DNA of 42,217 nucleotides from REEP01 sp964517265 (GCA_964517265.1 CAZFBS010000027.1:1-42217), one strand, 5' to 3'. Numbered from the stretch's first letter, positions 33,117 to 41,835 are shown. Numbers and translations: made by a program. Notes: a model not told the origin generated them from the letters alone.

Positions 33117-33746
33117 GTGAATGCAGAGCCACACCTCTTGATCCGCAACGACAATCCGCTGACGACGTCGGCTCCACCCAGCCGTGCCGAAGCGGAGGCG
33201 GCCGTGCGCACCTTGATCCGTTGGGCTGGCGACGATCCTTCGCGCGAGGGCCTCGTCGGCACGCCCGAGCGCGTAGTGCGGTCGTACGAGGAATTCTTCC
33301 GCGGATATGCTGAAGATCCTGCGCTGATGTTGCGTCGAACCTTCGAGGAGACTGAAGGCTACGACGAGATGGTGGTTCTTCGGGACATCGGCTTCGAGAG
33401 CTACTGCGAGCACCACATGGTTCCGATCATCGGCAAGGCCCATGTCGCCTATCTGCCGCATCGCCGTGTTGTCGGCATTTCCAAACTGGCCCGGGTCGTC
33501 GAGGCGTTTGCCAAGCGGCTACAGATTCAGGAAAAGATGACGGTGCAGATCGCTCAAACGATTGAGAAGGAACTGAAGCCGCGCGGGGTGGCGGTGGTCA
33601 TCGAAGCATCTCATCAGTGCATGACAACGCGAGGTGTGCACAAGGCTGGCGTGGCGATGGTTACCAGCCGGATGTTGGGCGCCTTCCGCGACGAAGCGAT
33701 CACTCGCCGGGAGTTTCTCGCCATGATCCGGCCATCGCTCGGATAA
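33117..33746 (+). CDS. folE: GTP cyclohydrolase I
   Basis: 209 aa; converts GTP to 7,8-dihydroneopterin triphosphate, the first step to folate. Zinc ligands Cys97, His100 (CEHH) and Cys168 (SHQCMTTRG) are in place, and DEMVVLRDIGFESYCEHHM and VGISKLARVVEAFAKRLQ are family blocks. The GTG start at 33117 is preceded by GGAAGGA 9 bases away. It follows rpoH by 51 bases on the same strand, so it may be co-induced with it; folate derivatives also serve as photolyase cofactors, but no photolyase gene is in view. Confidence 0.95.
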   Translation: MNAEPHLLIRNDNPLTTSAPPSRAEAEAAVRTLIRWAGDDPSREGLVGTPERVVRSYEEFFRGYAEDPALMLRRTFEETEGYDEMVVLRDIGFESYCEHHMVPIIGKAHVAYLPHRRVVGISKLARVVEAFAKRLQIQEKMTVQIAQTIEKELKPRGVAVVIEASHQCMTTRGVHKAGVAMVTSRMLGAFRDEAITRREFLAMIRPSLG

Positions 33747-33755
33747 AAAGCATTG

Positions 33756-33776
33756 GGACCGGCCATGCGCCGGTCC
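33756..33776. terminator. bidirectional terminator between folE and panD
   Basis: GGACCGGC (33756-33763) and GCCGGTCC (33769-33776) form a perfect 8-bp stem with a 5-base loop. On the minus strand CTTTTT follows 6-7 bases later, which suits panD; on the plus strand the tail is only pyrimidine-rich. Confidence 0.7.
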
Positions 33777-33847
33777 ATCTTCCCCCTTTCCATTCTAATT
33801 ATTGAATGGTCTGCCGAGCAGGCTCGCCAAGGCCGCTTTTCGCGGGC

Positions 33848-34213
33848 TCACGTATGGCGTATTTCCTCGCGCGATTTGTTGTCGGCATCCACCAGCACTA
33901 CGGTTGGCTGCCACCCGGCGGCCTCATCGGCAGGTACTTGCGCATAGGCGGCGATAATGATCAAATCGCCGATTGCGACGAGCCGAGCCGCCGCACCATT
34001 GACAACGATTTCCCCTGAATGCGGCCTGCCATTCATGAGGTATGTCTCGAAGCGTTGGCCGTTCGCGATATTGTAGATCTGCACTTGTTGAAAAGCCACC
34101 AAGCCTGCCTGAGCAAGCAGTTCGGTATCGACCGTCAGGCTGCCGTCATAGTTGAGGTTGGAATCGGTTACGGTTGCCCGATGAATTTTCGCCTGCAAAA
34201 CCGAAACAAGCAT
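33848..34213 (-). CDS. panD: aspartate 1-decarboxylase proenzyme
   Basis: 121 aa, the normal length of PanD, which makes beta-alanine for pantothenate and CoA. The N-terminus LVSVLQAKIHRATVTDSNL carries the catalytic Lys9. The self-cleavage site is Gly24-Ser25 in NYDGSLTVD, where Ser becomes the pyruvoyl group. The frame extends to 34369, but family homology starts at the ATG at 34213, which has AAAGGGCGAG upstream. It converges on folE, and no other pantothenate gene is nearby. Confidence 0.95.
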   Translation of the reverse strand: MLVSVLQAKIHRATVTDSNLNYDGSLTVDTELLAQAGLVAFQQVQIYNIANGQRFETYLMNGRPHSGEIVVNGAAARLVAIGDLIIIAAYAQVPADEAAGWQPTVVLVDADNKSREEIRHT

Positions 34214-34978
34214 TGCGTCTCGCCCTTTTCGTGCTTCGGATCGTGGCTTTGGCTGCTCGGCCTGCGAGCATACCCGTTCTGTTGTGGTTGATGGTCGCAC
34301 TCTAGGCTTTAGCCTTGCAGGGGGTGCTTTCTGCTGGCCCCAGCCGCCATCAGCCAAGCTTTCGCTCACGTCGGCCTGTGATAGGCATCAAACGCGCTCA
34401 CCGCAAGAGATGCATGCGGTATCTCCCTCCGGGTTGGACATTTTCTTTTCTATCCCGGTTCCTTTTCTATCCTGCGTGTGGCGACGCGCCGTGTCGCATC
34501 AGGACGTTGTCGTTGCGAGCCAGCCGACAAGCAGGCTTGCGTTCGCCAACCGCTGTGGCGTATCGCGGGCCTGTCTGCCGAAGAGAAGGGCGGGGCAGAC
34601 CCCCCTGCTCTGAGGGAGATTTTCTGGCTGTGCTCGTTGCCCCAGCCTGGCTGATGCCGAAATAACGGGTCGCTATCAGATCGCAGAAGCGAAGCGCAGG
34701 CGGTCATGCGGAAAAATGGACCTATGGTCTGGTGGAGCAGCATGGGGATGCGGGCGTTGCCTTCCTGATGCTGCCGGGTGACGTCTATCCGCTGGCTCGT
34801 TCGTGGAATCCGGTATCCTCAAACCCGGCAGCCGAAGCGATGAGGATAGCGAGAGGGTTCTTGCCGATTTTGATACAAAGAAGGATCAGGATGCGATGGA
34901 ACGGTGCTTCTTGCAGGGGAGAGCGATGTCTCGAGTCTGGAAGGTAACCTTGACTTTTGATCTACGGAGCGCGATGGT

Positions 34979-35018
34979 GCCCCCGCGAGGGAGGACCGCA
35001 GAAACGCTCTGCGGGGGC
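34979..35018 (+). promoter_or_regulatory. pair of mutually exclusive GC hairpins
   Basis: GCCCCCGC (34979-34986) can pair with GCGGGGGC (35011-35018), but CCGCAGA (34996-35002) can instead pair with TCTGCGG (35008-35014), and the two use the same bases. This is the layout of an attenuator or alternate terminator, but no clear T-tract follows, so it is only a candidate. Confidence 0.35.
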
Positions 35019-35153
35019 TTAATCAACACAAACGGTTTCCAGGTGTTTCGCGAGCACCGCTACGGGTTCCGTAAATATTAAAGTGTTCAACCACAGCTGT
35101 GCACGCTCTCGAGACATCCTGCACGTCGGTTATCCGTTTTTTCGGCGTCCGCT

Positions 35154-35174
35154 CCACGATGGTTACCATCGTGG
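35154..35174. promoter_or_regulatory. perfect 10+1+10 palindrome, operator candidate
   Basis: CCACGATGGT and its exact reverse complement ACCATCGTGG flank one central T. It sits ~100 bases before the first maoC-like gene, in non-coding DNA. The single-base centre fits a homodimeric regulator such as a GntR or TetR type; which one cannot be told. Confidence 0.55.
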
Positions 35175-35272
35175 ATGACGGTGGATGCTTGCTGGTCAGT
35201 ACGGAACAAGAGGCCGATTCAGGCTTCCGTCGGGTGTTAAGGCTTTATTGAAGATAGCGAGGAAGGTGGCGA

Positions 35273-35716
35273 ATGATTGATAAGCAAAAGCACATTGGAC
35301 GCACGACTAAGCCGCAGACGGTCGATGTCGAAAAGGGGCGCCTGAAGTTCTTCGCCAAGGCGATCGGAGAAACCAATCCGATCTATAGCGACGAGGATGC
35401 CGCCAAGGCTGCCGGATACAAGACCATCCCGGCGCCGCCGACGTTCCCTTTTTGTCTTGAGATGGAGACAAACTCGCTGTGGGACAATATCGCCGCCATG
35501 GGGGTTCCCGTTGGCAAGATCCTTCATGGTTCCCAATCGTTTACCTACCATTCACCGATCTACGCCGGCGATCGCATCACCTTCGAGACCAAGGTTTCGG
35601 ATATCTATGACAAGAAGGGGGGTGCATTGGAATTCATCGTTGAGGATACGACGGCAAAGAATCAGGGCGGCACGCTGGTCTGCGAACTGCAGCGCGTCAT
35701 CGTGGTCCGGAACTAG
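35273..35716 (+). CDS. MaoC-like dehydratase, N-terminal (FAS1-type) domain protein
   Basis: 147 aa, the small hot-dog-fold protein of the MaoC_dehydrat_N type: GRLKFFAKAIGETNPIYSDEDAA, then AAGYKTIPAPPTF, and ILHGSQSFTYHSPIYAGDRI. In actinobacterial HadAB-like pairs this partner shapes the acyl pocket while the following protein supplies the catalytic Asp/His. Here the matching partner starts 17 bases downstream. The ATG at 35273 has GAGGAAGG in front. Predicted to hydrate enoyl-CoA to 3-hydroxyacyl-CoA as a heterodimer. Confidence 0.87.
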   Translation: MIDKQKHIGRTTKPQTVDVEKGRLKFFAKAIGETNPIYSDEDAAKAAGYKTIPAPPTFPFCLEMETNSLWDNIAAMGVPVGKILHGSQSFTYHSPIYAGDRITFETKVSDIYDKKGGALEFIVEDTTAKNQGGTLVCELQRVIVVRN

Positions 35717-35733
35717 GAAAGGGTATTATCACA

Positions 35734-36153
35734 ATGACTGTACCGAGTTTTGATTCAGTCAGCGTTGGGGATCAACCGATCCAGCTCGCGACCGAACCCG
35801 TCTCGCGCACGACCCTTGCTCTATATGCCGGTGCCTCTGGCGATCACAACCCCATGCACATTGACATCGACTACGCCAAGAAGGCGGGAGAAAACGATGT
35901 GTTTGCGCATGGCATGCTGGCGATGGCCTATCTCGGCCGCTCGCTGACGGATTGGGTGCCGCAGACTGCGATCCGCAGCTTCACCACGCGGTTCACCGCC
36001 ATCACCCGGATCGGCGAGCAGATCCTCTGTACTGGAAAGGTGGCGGAGAAGATGGAAAAAGACGGTGAGAAGCAGGTGCGCGTTGAGATCACGGCTGCGA
36101 ACCAGAATGGCGAGGTGAAGGCGGTCGCCGATGCCGTTGTCGCGCTGGCGTGA
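35734..36153 (+). CDS. MaoC-like (R)-specific enoyl-CoA hydratase subunit
   Basis: 139 aa, hot-dog fold. The hydratase-2 motif is complete: YAGASGDHNPMHID, with the Asp and His that activate water, followed by FAHGMLAMAYLGR. With the preceding MaoC_N-like protein it would form a two-subunit hydratase 2 that turns trans-2-enoyl-CoA into (R)-3-hydroxyacyl-CoA, the direct substrate of PHA synthase encoded downstream. AGGAAAGGG precedes the ATG by ~11 bases. It precedes phaE by 291 bases. Confidence 0.87.
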   Translation: MTVPSFDSVSVGDQPIQLATEPVSRTTLALYAGASGDHNPMHIDIDYAKKAGENDVFAHGMLAMAYLGRSLTDWVPQTAIRSFTTRFTAITRIGEQILCTGKVAEKMEKDGEKQVRVEITAANQNGEVKAVADAVVALA

Positions 36154-36444
36154 CGGTGGCCAAAGGCCGGCAGGACGGGGTGCTAGGCAATCCGCTCAAC
36201 CATCCCCATCTGCCGAAACAGCGGGGGCACGCCAAGCAGGGGTTTTGGCGGGCTCTCTCGGGCTCACATGAAATTGTCTGGTCGAGCCATTATGATTAAG
36301 GCACCAGAGGTTGGCTGCTTTGGTCGGCATAGCCTTTGGATAGGACCGAGCCGAGGTTTGCATGAAATGGAACTGCTCCCCGCGATTGCACCGTGAGATC
36401 ACGGGTATAATCGGGCGGAGACGTCATCAACGAGGAGGAAGAGC

Positions 36445-37620
36445 ATGGACTGGACTGAGCAAACGAATGAAATGATGAAGAGCTGGACCAACGCTCAAAA
36501 GGAACTCTGGTCCAGTTGGATGAGAATGATGCCCGGCGTCCCGGCAACCACCGGCGGCTGGCCGGGGATGCCTGGTATGGGCGGCGGCTGGCCCGGGATG
36601 GGTGGAATGCCTGCCATGGGGACAATGCCGGGCTTCGACCCGAGCCAGTGGTTGAAGATGATTGGAGAGCCTTGGGCAGGGCAGGGAAGCGCCGCTCAGC
36701 ATGTGGCCGGTAACTTGGCTCAGGCGCCGGACATGCTCATGCGCAGCATGAATCTGTTGATGAAGGCTTGGCAGGTGGTGGCGCCCAAGGTGGAACAGGG
36801 CAAGGCTTGGCAGCCGGATCTGCAAAAGGTGCTGGAGCAGTGGCGCCAGCAGTTGACGGAGCTGCCGGGGCGTGTGCAGGCCACTTCCAATGAGTTTACG
36901 GAACTGACCAAGACTCTATTCGAGAAGTCGACGCCGATCACCGGACCATGGATGCAGATGGTTACGCAAGCGACCGCTGGTGGGCACCCCGGTGCAGCGT
37001 TCATGGGCGGAACAGCGCCGATGAGCCGGCTTATGGGCTTCGAGGAAGGCCTGTTTCCCATGCTTACGGGGGTTTCCGACCTGCCGCGGGCGACTGTCGT
37101 TCGCCAGAAGATGGGCAAGATGCTGGAAGCGGTCGATGCGCTCGGCGATTTGCGCAAGGCCCAGGCCGAGTTCCACAAGAAAATGGGCGAGGCCATGGCG
37201 ACCGCGGTCGAGCGCACAATGGATCATTTGTCCAAGGTGGCGGAGAAGGGTGAGCCCATCACCAGCGTGCGCGATCTGATTCGGACTTGGTTCACCGTTG
37301 CCGACAAGACCCTGAACGAGGCCTTTGCATCCGAGGAATTCAGCGCCAGTCAGGATGAGATGATCAAGGCGTTGTTGACCTACAAGATCAAGCAGCGCGC
37401 CGCTTTGGAAATCATTTACGAGGCGATGGAAATCCCCACGCGGACCAATCTCGACGAAGCCTACCGCGATATTCAGAATTTGAAGCGGGAAGTTCGCCGG
37501 TTGCGCCGGGAGCTTGGTGCGACATCTCAGGGCGCGGTGCCGGACTCCCCTGGCAAGAAGGCAGCAGCGAAGAAAATTACAGGCAAAGAAACGACAGGCA
37601 AGGAGGCGGCCGCGTCGTGA
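36445..37620 (+). CDS. phaE: class III PHA synthase subunit PhaE
   Basis: 391 aa. The non-catalytic partner of class III synthases, needed for PhaC activity and granule association. It starts MDWTEQTNEMMKSW and has a WPGMPGMGGGWPGMG-type Gly/Met/Pro-rich segment (about 29-65). A long helical middle (about 110-330) follows, then the coiled coil AYRDIQNLKREVRRLRREL and a Lys/Ala-rich tail. Good ribosome binding site (GAGGAGG). It precedes phaC by 64 bases on the same strand. Family length is usually 330-400, so the protein is complete. Weak sequence conservation is normal here; gene order makes the assignment firm. Confidence 0.92.
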   Translation: MDWTEQTNEMMKSWTNAQKELWSSWMRMMPGVPATTGGWPGMPGMGGGWPGMGGMPAMGTMPGFDPSQWLKMIGEPWAGQGSAAQHVAGNLAQAPDMLMRSMNLLMKAWQVVAPKVEQGKAWQPDLQKVLEQWRQQLTELPGRVQATSNEFTELTKTLFEKSTPITGPWMQMVTQATAGGHPGAAFMGGTAPMSRLMGFEEGLFPMLTGVSDLPRATVVRQKMGKMLEAVDALGDLRKAQAEFHKKMGEAMATAVERTMDHLSKVAEKGEPITSVRDLIRTWFTVADKTLNEAFASEEFSASQDEMIKALLTYKIKQRAALEIIYEAMEIPTRTNLDEAYRDIQNLKREVRRLRRELGATSQGAVPDSPGKKAAAKKITGKETTGKEAAAS

Positions 37621-37684
37621 GCGCGTTGGCGCCACATGGATTTCGCCACGGTCAAACAGCTTGGCCAGATAGGAGACAGAAAGT

Positions 37685-38788
37685 ATGACGCAGTTTCCCA
37701 TTCAAATCCGTCACGATGATATCGCGCGGGAGCTTGCCGAGATTGAACGCAAGGTCGCCATTGGATTGGAACGCCTGACGGATCTCAAGGAAGAGGATGT
37801 TGATATCGGCAGCACGCCGAAGGATGTCGTTTATGCCCGGGAAATGTGGGAACTTTATCACTATAAGCCGACGCTCCCGCCGAGCGAGATCCATTCCGTT
37901 CCGATGCTCATCGTCCCGCCGCTCATCAACGGCTATGAGGTGGCAGACCTTCAGCCGGATCGCTCGTTGGTCCGCAACTTTCTCAACTCGGGCATGGATG
38001 TCTACCTCGTCAACTGGGGCTACCCGAGCCGCCCCGATATGCACCTGACCTGGGACGACTACGTCTGTGATTTTATCGATGACGTTGTCGACTTCATTCG
38101 CCGGGAGCGGAATCTTGATAAGATCAATGTCTTCGGAATTTGTCAGGGCGGCACCATGGCGACCACTTATGCCGCGCTGTTCCCGGAGAAGGTCAAAAAC
38201 CTAGTTCTGACAGTCACGCCGATCGACTTCAGCCGCGGCAAGGCGGAAGGACTCCCGCATGTCGGCCTGTTGTTCGAGATGGGCAAAACAGCTGACGTCG
38301 ATCTGATGTTCGAGGCGTTTGGCCTCATTCCCGCCGACGTCCTCAACATTTCGTTCCTGATGGCATCGCCATTCACGCTGATGTTCGGCAAGTACGCCGA
38401 TACCATCGACATGGTTGGCGATCGCAACGCCATGCTCAACTTTCTGCGCATGGAAAAATGGTTGTTCGGTGGTCCCGGTGTGGCCGGCGGCGTCTATCGT
38501 GACCTCGTCAAGAGGTTCCTCCAGGGCAACCAGTTGGTCAAGGGTGAGTTGGAACTGGACGGCCACAAGGTCGACCTCGGCAATCTATCGATGCCGATCC
38601 TCAACATTTATGCCGAGCGTGATCACTTGGTGCCGCCGAATTGCACCATTGCCCTTGGCGAGCATGTCGGCAACAAGAAGGATTACAAGGAGTTGCCGAT
38701 CAAGACCGGCCACATCGGCATCTACACGGGCGGAGCATCTCAGAAGCTCGTGGCACCGAGCGCTGCCCAGTGGCTGAAAGAGCACTAG
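37685..38788 (+). CDS. phaC: class III PHA synthase catalytic subunit PhaC
   Basis: 367 aa, the short class III/IV size. It polymerises (R)-3-hydroxyacyl-CoA into PHA at the granule surface. The lipase-like box is GICQGG with nucleophile Cys153; Asp313 (AERDHLVPP) and His343 (TGHIGIYTG) complete the triad. SVPMLIVPPLINGYEVADL and VYLVNWGYPSRPD are family blocks. GGAGA lies 8 bases before the ATG at 37685. It is paired with PhaE, which sets class III rather than the class I enzyme usual in alphaproteobacteria, and is followed by a strong terminator. Confidence 0.96.
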   Translation: MTQFPIQIRHDDIARELAEIERKVAIGLERLTDLKEEDVDIGSTPKDVVYAREMWELYHYKPTLPPSEIHSVPMLIVPPLINGYEVADLQPDRSLVRNFLNSGMDVYLVNWGYPSRPDMHLTWDDYVCDFIDDVVDFIRRERNLDKINVFGICQGGTMATTYAALFPEKVKNLVLTVTPIDFSRGKAEGLPHVGLLFEMGKTADVDLMFEAFGLIPADVLNISFLMASPFTLMFGKYADTIDMVGDRNAMLNFLRMEKWLFGGPGVAGGVYRDLVKRFLQGNQLVKGELELDGHKVDLGNLSMPILNIYAERDHLVPPNCTIALGEHVGNKKDYKELPIKTGHIGIYTGGASQKLVAPSAAQWLKEH

Positions 38789-38826
38789 AAGCCTTTTCTA
38801 TCCAATCGGTAATCTTACCGAGGACA

Positions 38827-38855
38827 GCGGCGGCCGAAAGGCCGCCGCATTTTTT
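38827..38855 (+). terminator. strong rho-independent terminator after phaC
   Basis: A perfect 9-bp stem, GCGGCGGCC (38827-38835) with GGCCGCCGC (38840-38848), GAAA loop, followed by A and six T. It ends the PHA transcript. A small CGGTAA/TTACCG hairpin lies just before it (38807-38820). Confidence 0.93.
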
Positions 38856-38895
38856 CTGGCTGCAATCCCAGAAGTTCACAAAGGAAAATGCTGGT

Positions 38896-38927
38896 TTATC
38901 GGATCTTCCTCTTATCGGATCTTCCTC
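38896..38927. repeat. perfect 16-bp tandem duplication
   Basis: TTATCGGATCTTCCTC occurs twice in direct succession (38896-38911 and 38912-38927) between the phaC terminator and the radC-like gene. No coding frame is involved. It looks like a recent slippage event. Confidence 0.9.
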
Positions 38928-38975
38928 TTGAGGACCTATCTTCCTTCAAGAGCAGCAATCCTTCCAACGGCCGGC

Positions 38976-39926
38976 TTACAATAGTCCCAGCATGCGGAAG
39001 CTGGTATGCCCTCCCTTGGAGACGATAACGTGATCGTGCAAAACTACGCCTATGCCCTCCAGCGCGTTCTTGATGCGCTTGGTCATCTCGATATCCGGCT
39101 GTGAGGGATTGAATTGGTTGCTGGGGTGGTTATGCACCATGATGACCGCGCTTGCATCTAAGATGAGGGCCCGCTTTACGACCTCGCGCGGATAGACCGG
39201 GGTGTGATCGATGCTACCCTCCGTTTGCATCTCGTCGGCAAGAAGTACGTTGGTGCGGTCGAGAAACAGAGCCCGGAACTGCTCAACGGTTTTGTGAGCC
39301 ATAGTTGCGCGCAGATAGACAAGCAGCTTGTCCCAGTTGTTGATCACCGGTTTCTCGCCGATCTCCTGGCGCGCTAGGTGCCCGGCAACACCGCGAACCG
39401 CGCGGAAGGCGTTGAAAATATCCTGGTCGATCGGCCCGAGATCCGCGAGTTGATAGAGTTCGGCGTTGAATACGCCGGCTAGGCTCTGGAAGCGGTCCAA
39501 CAGCTTACGGGCCAAACTCTTGCAGTCCTTGATACGACCCGTGGTGTAGAGCACCATCTCGACGAATTCATGATCGGGCATCGTCTGGCCGCTCGCCGCA
39601 AGGGACAGAAAGCGATACCAAAGATCATTCCGTCGGGTACGGCGCTCCCCCAGGGTGAACGGGAAGCGCTTGGCAGCGTGCGCTCCCATCGCCAGCCCCA
39701 TCTGACTGAAGTCCGAAAGTCCGTGCAGATCGGGTTGAGGGCCAAAGACTTTGTATCCAGCTTGCTGAATAGATTCTCGAGTGACATCAACAAGTCGCTC
39801 GCCCGCGTCGGTTCCGGCATTACCCTGGTAGTTCATCCCGTAATCGACCGATGCCGGAGCCGGCGCTGCAGGCTCATCAGCCTCTTTCTCGGGGTCCGGA
39901 TGTTCCATTTCATCCAACGTTCCCAT
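38976..39926 (-). CDS. radC: RadC-family JAMM/MPN protein
   Basis: 316 aa. The MPN/JAMM metal site is HNHPS (His265, His267, Ser269) with Asp278 in SQPD, and an upstream Glu in DEMQTEGSIDHT. Preceding it is the HhH-like region with EFVEMVLYTTGR and GPIDQDIFNAFRAVRG. The biochemical role of RadC is unsettled despite the 'DNA repair' name. The protein is longer than usual (about 220-230 aa) because of an ~85-residue N-terminal extension rich in Glu, Pro and Ala. The frame runs to 40025; the ATG at 39926 has GGGGA at good spacing and removes an unlikely hydrophobic leader. Stand-alone gene. Confidence 0.88.
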   Translation of the reverse strand: MGTLDEMEHPDPEKEADEPAAPAPASVDYGMNYQGNAGTDAGERLVDVTRESIQQAGYKVFGPQPDLHGLSDFSQMGLAMGAHAAKRFPFTLGERRTRRNDLWYRFLSLAASGQTMPDHEFVEMVLYTTGRIKDCKSLARKLLDRFQSLAGVFNAELYQLADLGPIDQDIFNAFRAVRGVAGHLARQEIGEKPVINNWDKLLVYLRATMAHKTVEQFRALFLDRTNVLLADEMQTEGSIDHTPVYPREVVKRALILDASAVIMVHNHPSNQFNPSQPDIEMTKRIKNALEGIGVVLHDHVIVSKGGHTSFRMLGLL

Positions 39927-40085
39927 CGTCTGTCCCCATCCACTGTCTTGCGACGGCCCAACCACACGGGCCACGGCGCGAGATGTTCGCAACCATAGGT
40001 AACCCAAGTTGGGGGTCGGCTGCAAGAGGTGTTGTAAATTCGTGCCTCAACAGGGGGCAGACGGCGGCCGAAGTATCGTCTTGTA

Positions 40086-40835
40086 TTAGGGCGCTCTGCG
40101 GGAGTGGGTTAGGATCGCCGGCCACAACGGCCAGCGGCGTACGTATAGAATACGGCGGATCGGCGTTTTGACGACTACGATCAGCAGAGCGATGGATAAC
40201 AGGCACCAGACCGCTGCGAACTCGTTCAAATTGCTGGTCAGCACCAACGCCGGTACGGGTCCTGCAAAGATGTGATACAGTGTCATCTTCCATGAGCCGT
40301 AAAGGATCGGCAGGACGAACATCGTCAACGTGTAGGTAAAAAAGCCTGCATCGAGAACCGGAATACCGATGCTGATGTCACCCAAGGCATTGTATGGAAT
40401 GTCCCACGCGATATGCCACTGGCCGGAGACCGAGCATAGCGATCGAGCGCAGAGGATCTTCCCAGGAGCGCATTGTCCCGCCCAGTCGAACGGGTAGATC
40501 TGAATCAGCATAAAAACCGCCGAGAAGCCGCATAAGATATAAACCGGAAAAAGAATGCGCTGCCGCACTTCTTCAGGTATGAAATACATAAATAGCGCAT
40601 TTCCAAAAAACGGCTGGAATGCAATGTGAATATAACCGAGCACTGTCGCTATTTGATTGCTTGGAAGCGCACATTGGTCGATTACGGTGTAGGTGAAGCC
40701 TTGCAGCAATTCCATCAAGGAGAAATAACCCAGTGCCGCCCACAGCGCGGGCGGTTCTTTGCGGTAGATGGCGTACGCTGTGGTGGTCATACCGAGAGTC
40801 GCCAGCACTGCCGATGCTTCACCGCTCCAACACAT
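40086..40835 (-). CDS. polytopic membrane protein, DUF5765-like
   Basis: 249 aa with about 7 hydrophobic segments. It begins MCWSGEASAVLATLG, the hallmark of a small group of uncharacterised inner-membrane proteins (assigned from memory to DUF5765/DUF6629). Charged and polar residues within membrane segments (YFIPEEVRQR, YPFDWAGQC) and several Cys are seen, with no motif for a known transporter. The ATG at 40835 is the natural start, with GCGGAAAAGAG in front. Confidence 0.65.
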   Translation of the reverse strand: MCWSGEASAVLATLGMTTTAYAIYRKEPPALWAALGYFSLMELLQGFTYTVIDQCALPSNQIATVLGYIHIAFQPFFGNALFMYFIPEEVRQRILFPVYILCGFSAVFMLIQIYPFDWAGQCAPGKILCARSLCSVSGQWHIAWDIPYNALGDISIGIPVLDAGFFTYTLTMFVLPILYGSWKMTLYHIFAGPVPALVLTSNLNEFAAVWCLLSIALLIVVVKTPIRRILYVRRWPLWPAILTHSRRAP

Positions 40836-41100
40836 GCTCTTTTCCGCCCGCGCCAGTTATGATTAGGTTTATATACCTAGCAACAGGCATGAAGTCAAGT
40901 TATTGCAAGCGAGATAACTCTGCATGACGAACCTGCCGCCTAAAAATTGTCAAGAGAGGCGATAGGTGCAACCGATGCGTTTAGGGCCGCGCCGGCATGC
41001 GGGCCGGCTGTCGCCCGGCTGAAACGGAAGCGTCCGCAACGATTTGACAGGAACCGGGGTTGAATCCGGGACCGCTTGCCACGAGACGGAGTTTGGACCC

Positions 41101-41835
41101 ATGCGCAGCATGTCTATCGTCGTCGTTATTGCCGCTGCACTTCTTGCCGGCGGTATCGCTATCGGCGGCTGGTTCGTGGGCGACGGCTTTGTGGCTGCCC
41201 GTCAGGTTGATCGGTTCGTCACCGTAAAAGGCATCGCCGAGCGGCCGGTTGCAGCGGATCTGGCGCTGTGGCCAATGCGCTTCGTTGCCACCTCGAATGA
41301 TTTAGTCGAAGCGCAGGAGCGGATTGCCGCCGATGCGCAGACAGTGGCCGATTTTCTGACTGCGCGAGGTCTCTCCCAGGAATTTGTCGAGATCCACAAC
41401 CTTCAGGTTACCGACCTGCTGGCCCAGGCCTATCGAACAGGGCCGATTGAAAGCCGTTTCATCGTTGCTCAGACGCTGATGGTGCGCACCGCGGAGGTCG
41501 ATAAGGTGGCTCTCGCCAGCCAGAGAATTGGTGAACTTGTCGCTGCCGGTGTTGTGCTCAGTAGCGAAGGTCAGCCTGTGCCCGGCCCCATATTCCTGTT
41601 CACCAAGCTGAACGAGATCAAACCGAGTATGATTGCCGAAGCCACCAAAAGCGCCCGTGAGGGTGCCGAGCAGTTTGCCAAAGACTCCGCCAGCCGCATC
41701 AGCGGTATCCGCCGGGCAAGCCAGGGGCTGTTTCAAATCCTGCCGCGAGACGACATCCCGGGAATGAGCCAGGAAAAGCAGATTGCGAAGACGGTGCGGG
41801 TCGTTTCTACGATTGAATACGCGCTCGCCGATTGA
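41101..41835 (+). CDS. SIMPL-domain (DUF541) protein
   Basis: 244 aa. A hydrophobic N-terminal anchor or signal (about 5-26), then the SIMPL-type periplasmic domain: FVTVKGIAERPVAADLALWPMRF, VADFLTARGLSQEFVEI and AREGAEQFAKDSASRISGIR. The family shows an oligomeric periplasmic fold of unclear function; one member (YggE) affects oxidative stress. The frame extends to 41044, but the ATG at 41101 starts directly with the anchor. The final stretch TVRVVSTIEYAL completes the domain, so it is intact. Confidence 0.85.
   Translation: MRSMSIVVVIAAALLAGGIAIGGWFVGDGFVAARQVDRFVTVKGIAERPVAADLALWPMRFVATSNDLVEAQERIAADAQTVADFLTARGLSQEFVEIHNLQVTDLLAQAYRTGPIESRFIVAQTLMVRTAEVDKVALASQRIGELVAAGVVLSSEGQPVPGPIFLFTKLNEIKPSMIAEATKSAREGAEQFAKDSASRISGIRRASQGLFQILPRDDIPGMSQEKQIAKTVRVVSTIEYALAD

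Larger units (their letters stand above)
34214..35272. other. 1.06-kb stretch without a recognised gene
   Basis: Several overlapping frames of 60-116 codons exist on both strands (for example 34315-34665, 34732-34947 and 34803-35081), but none has a good start context plus a recognisable product. The region holds a direct repeat TTTTCTATCC (twice near 34445-34470), competing GC hairpins at 34979-35018 and a 21-base palindrome at 35154-35174. It may be decayed coding DNA plus the promoter region of the PHA-related genes. Confidence 0.5.

Noticed and set aside
40920..41100. Possible cobalamin-type riboswitch before the SIMPL gene
   Set aside because: Some GC-rich stem-like segments exist but the conserved core motifs are not present, and the downstream gene is unrelated to cobalamin.
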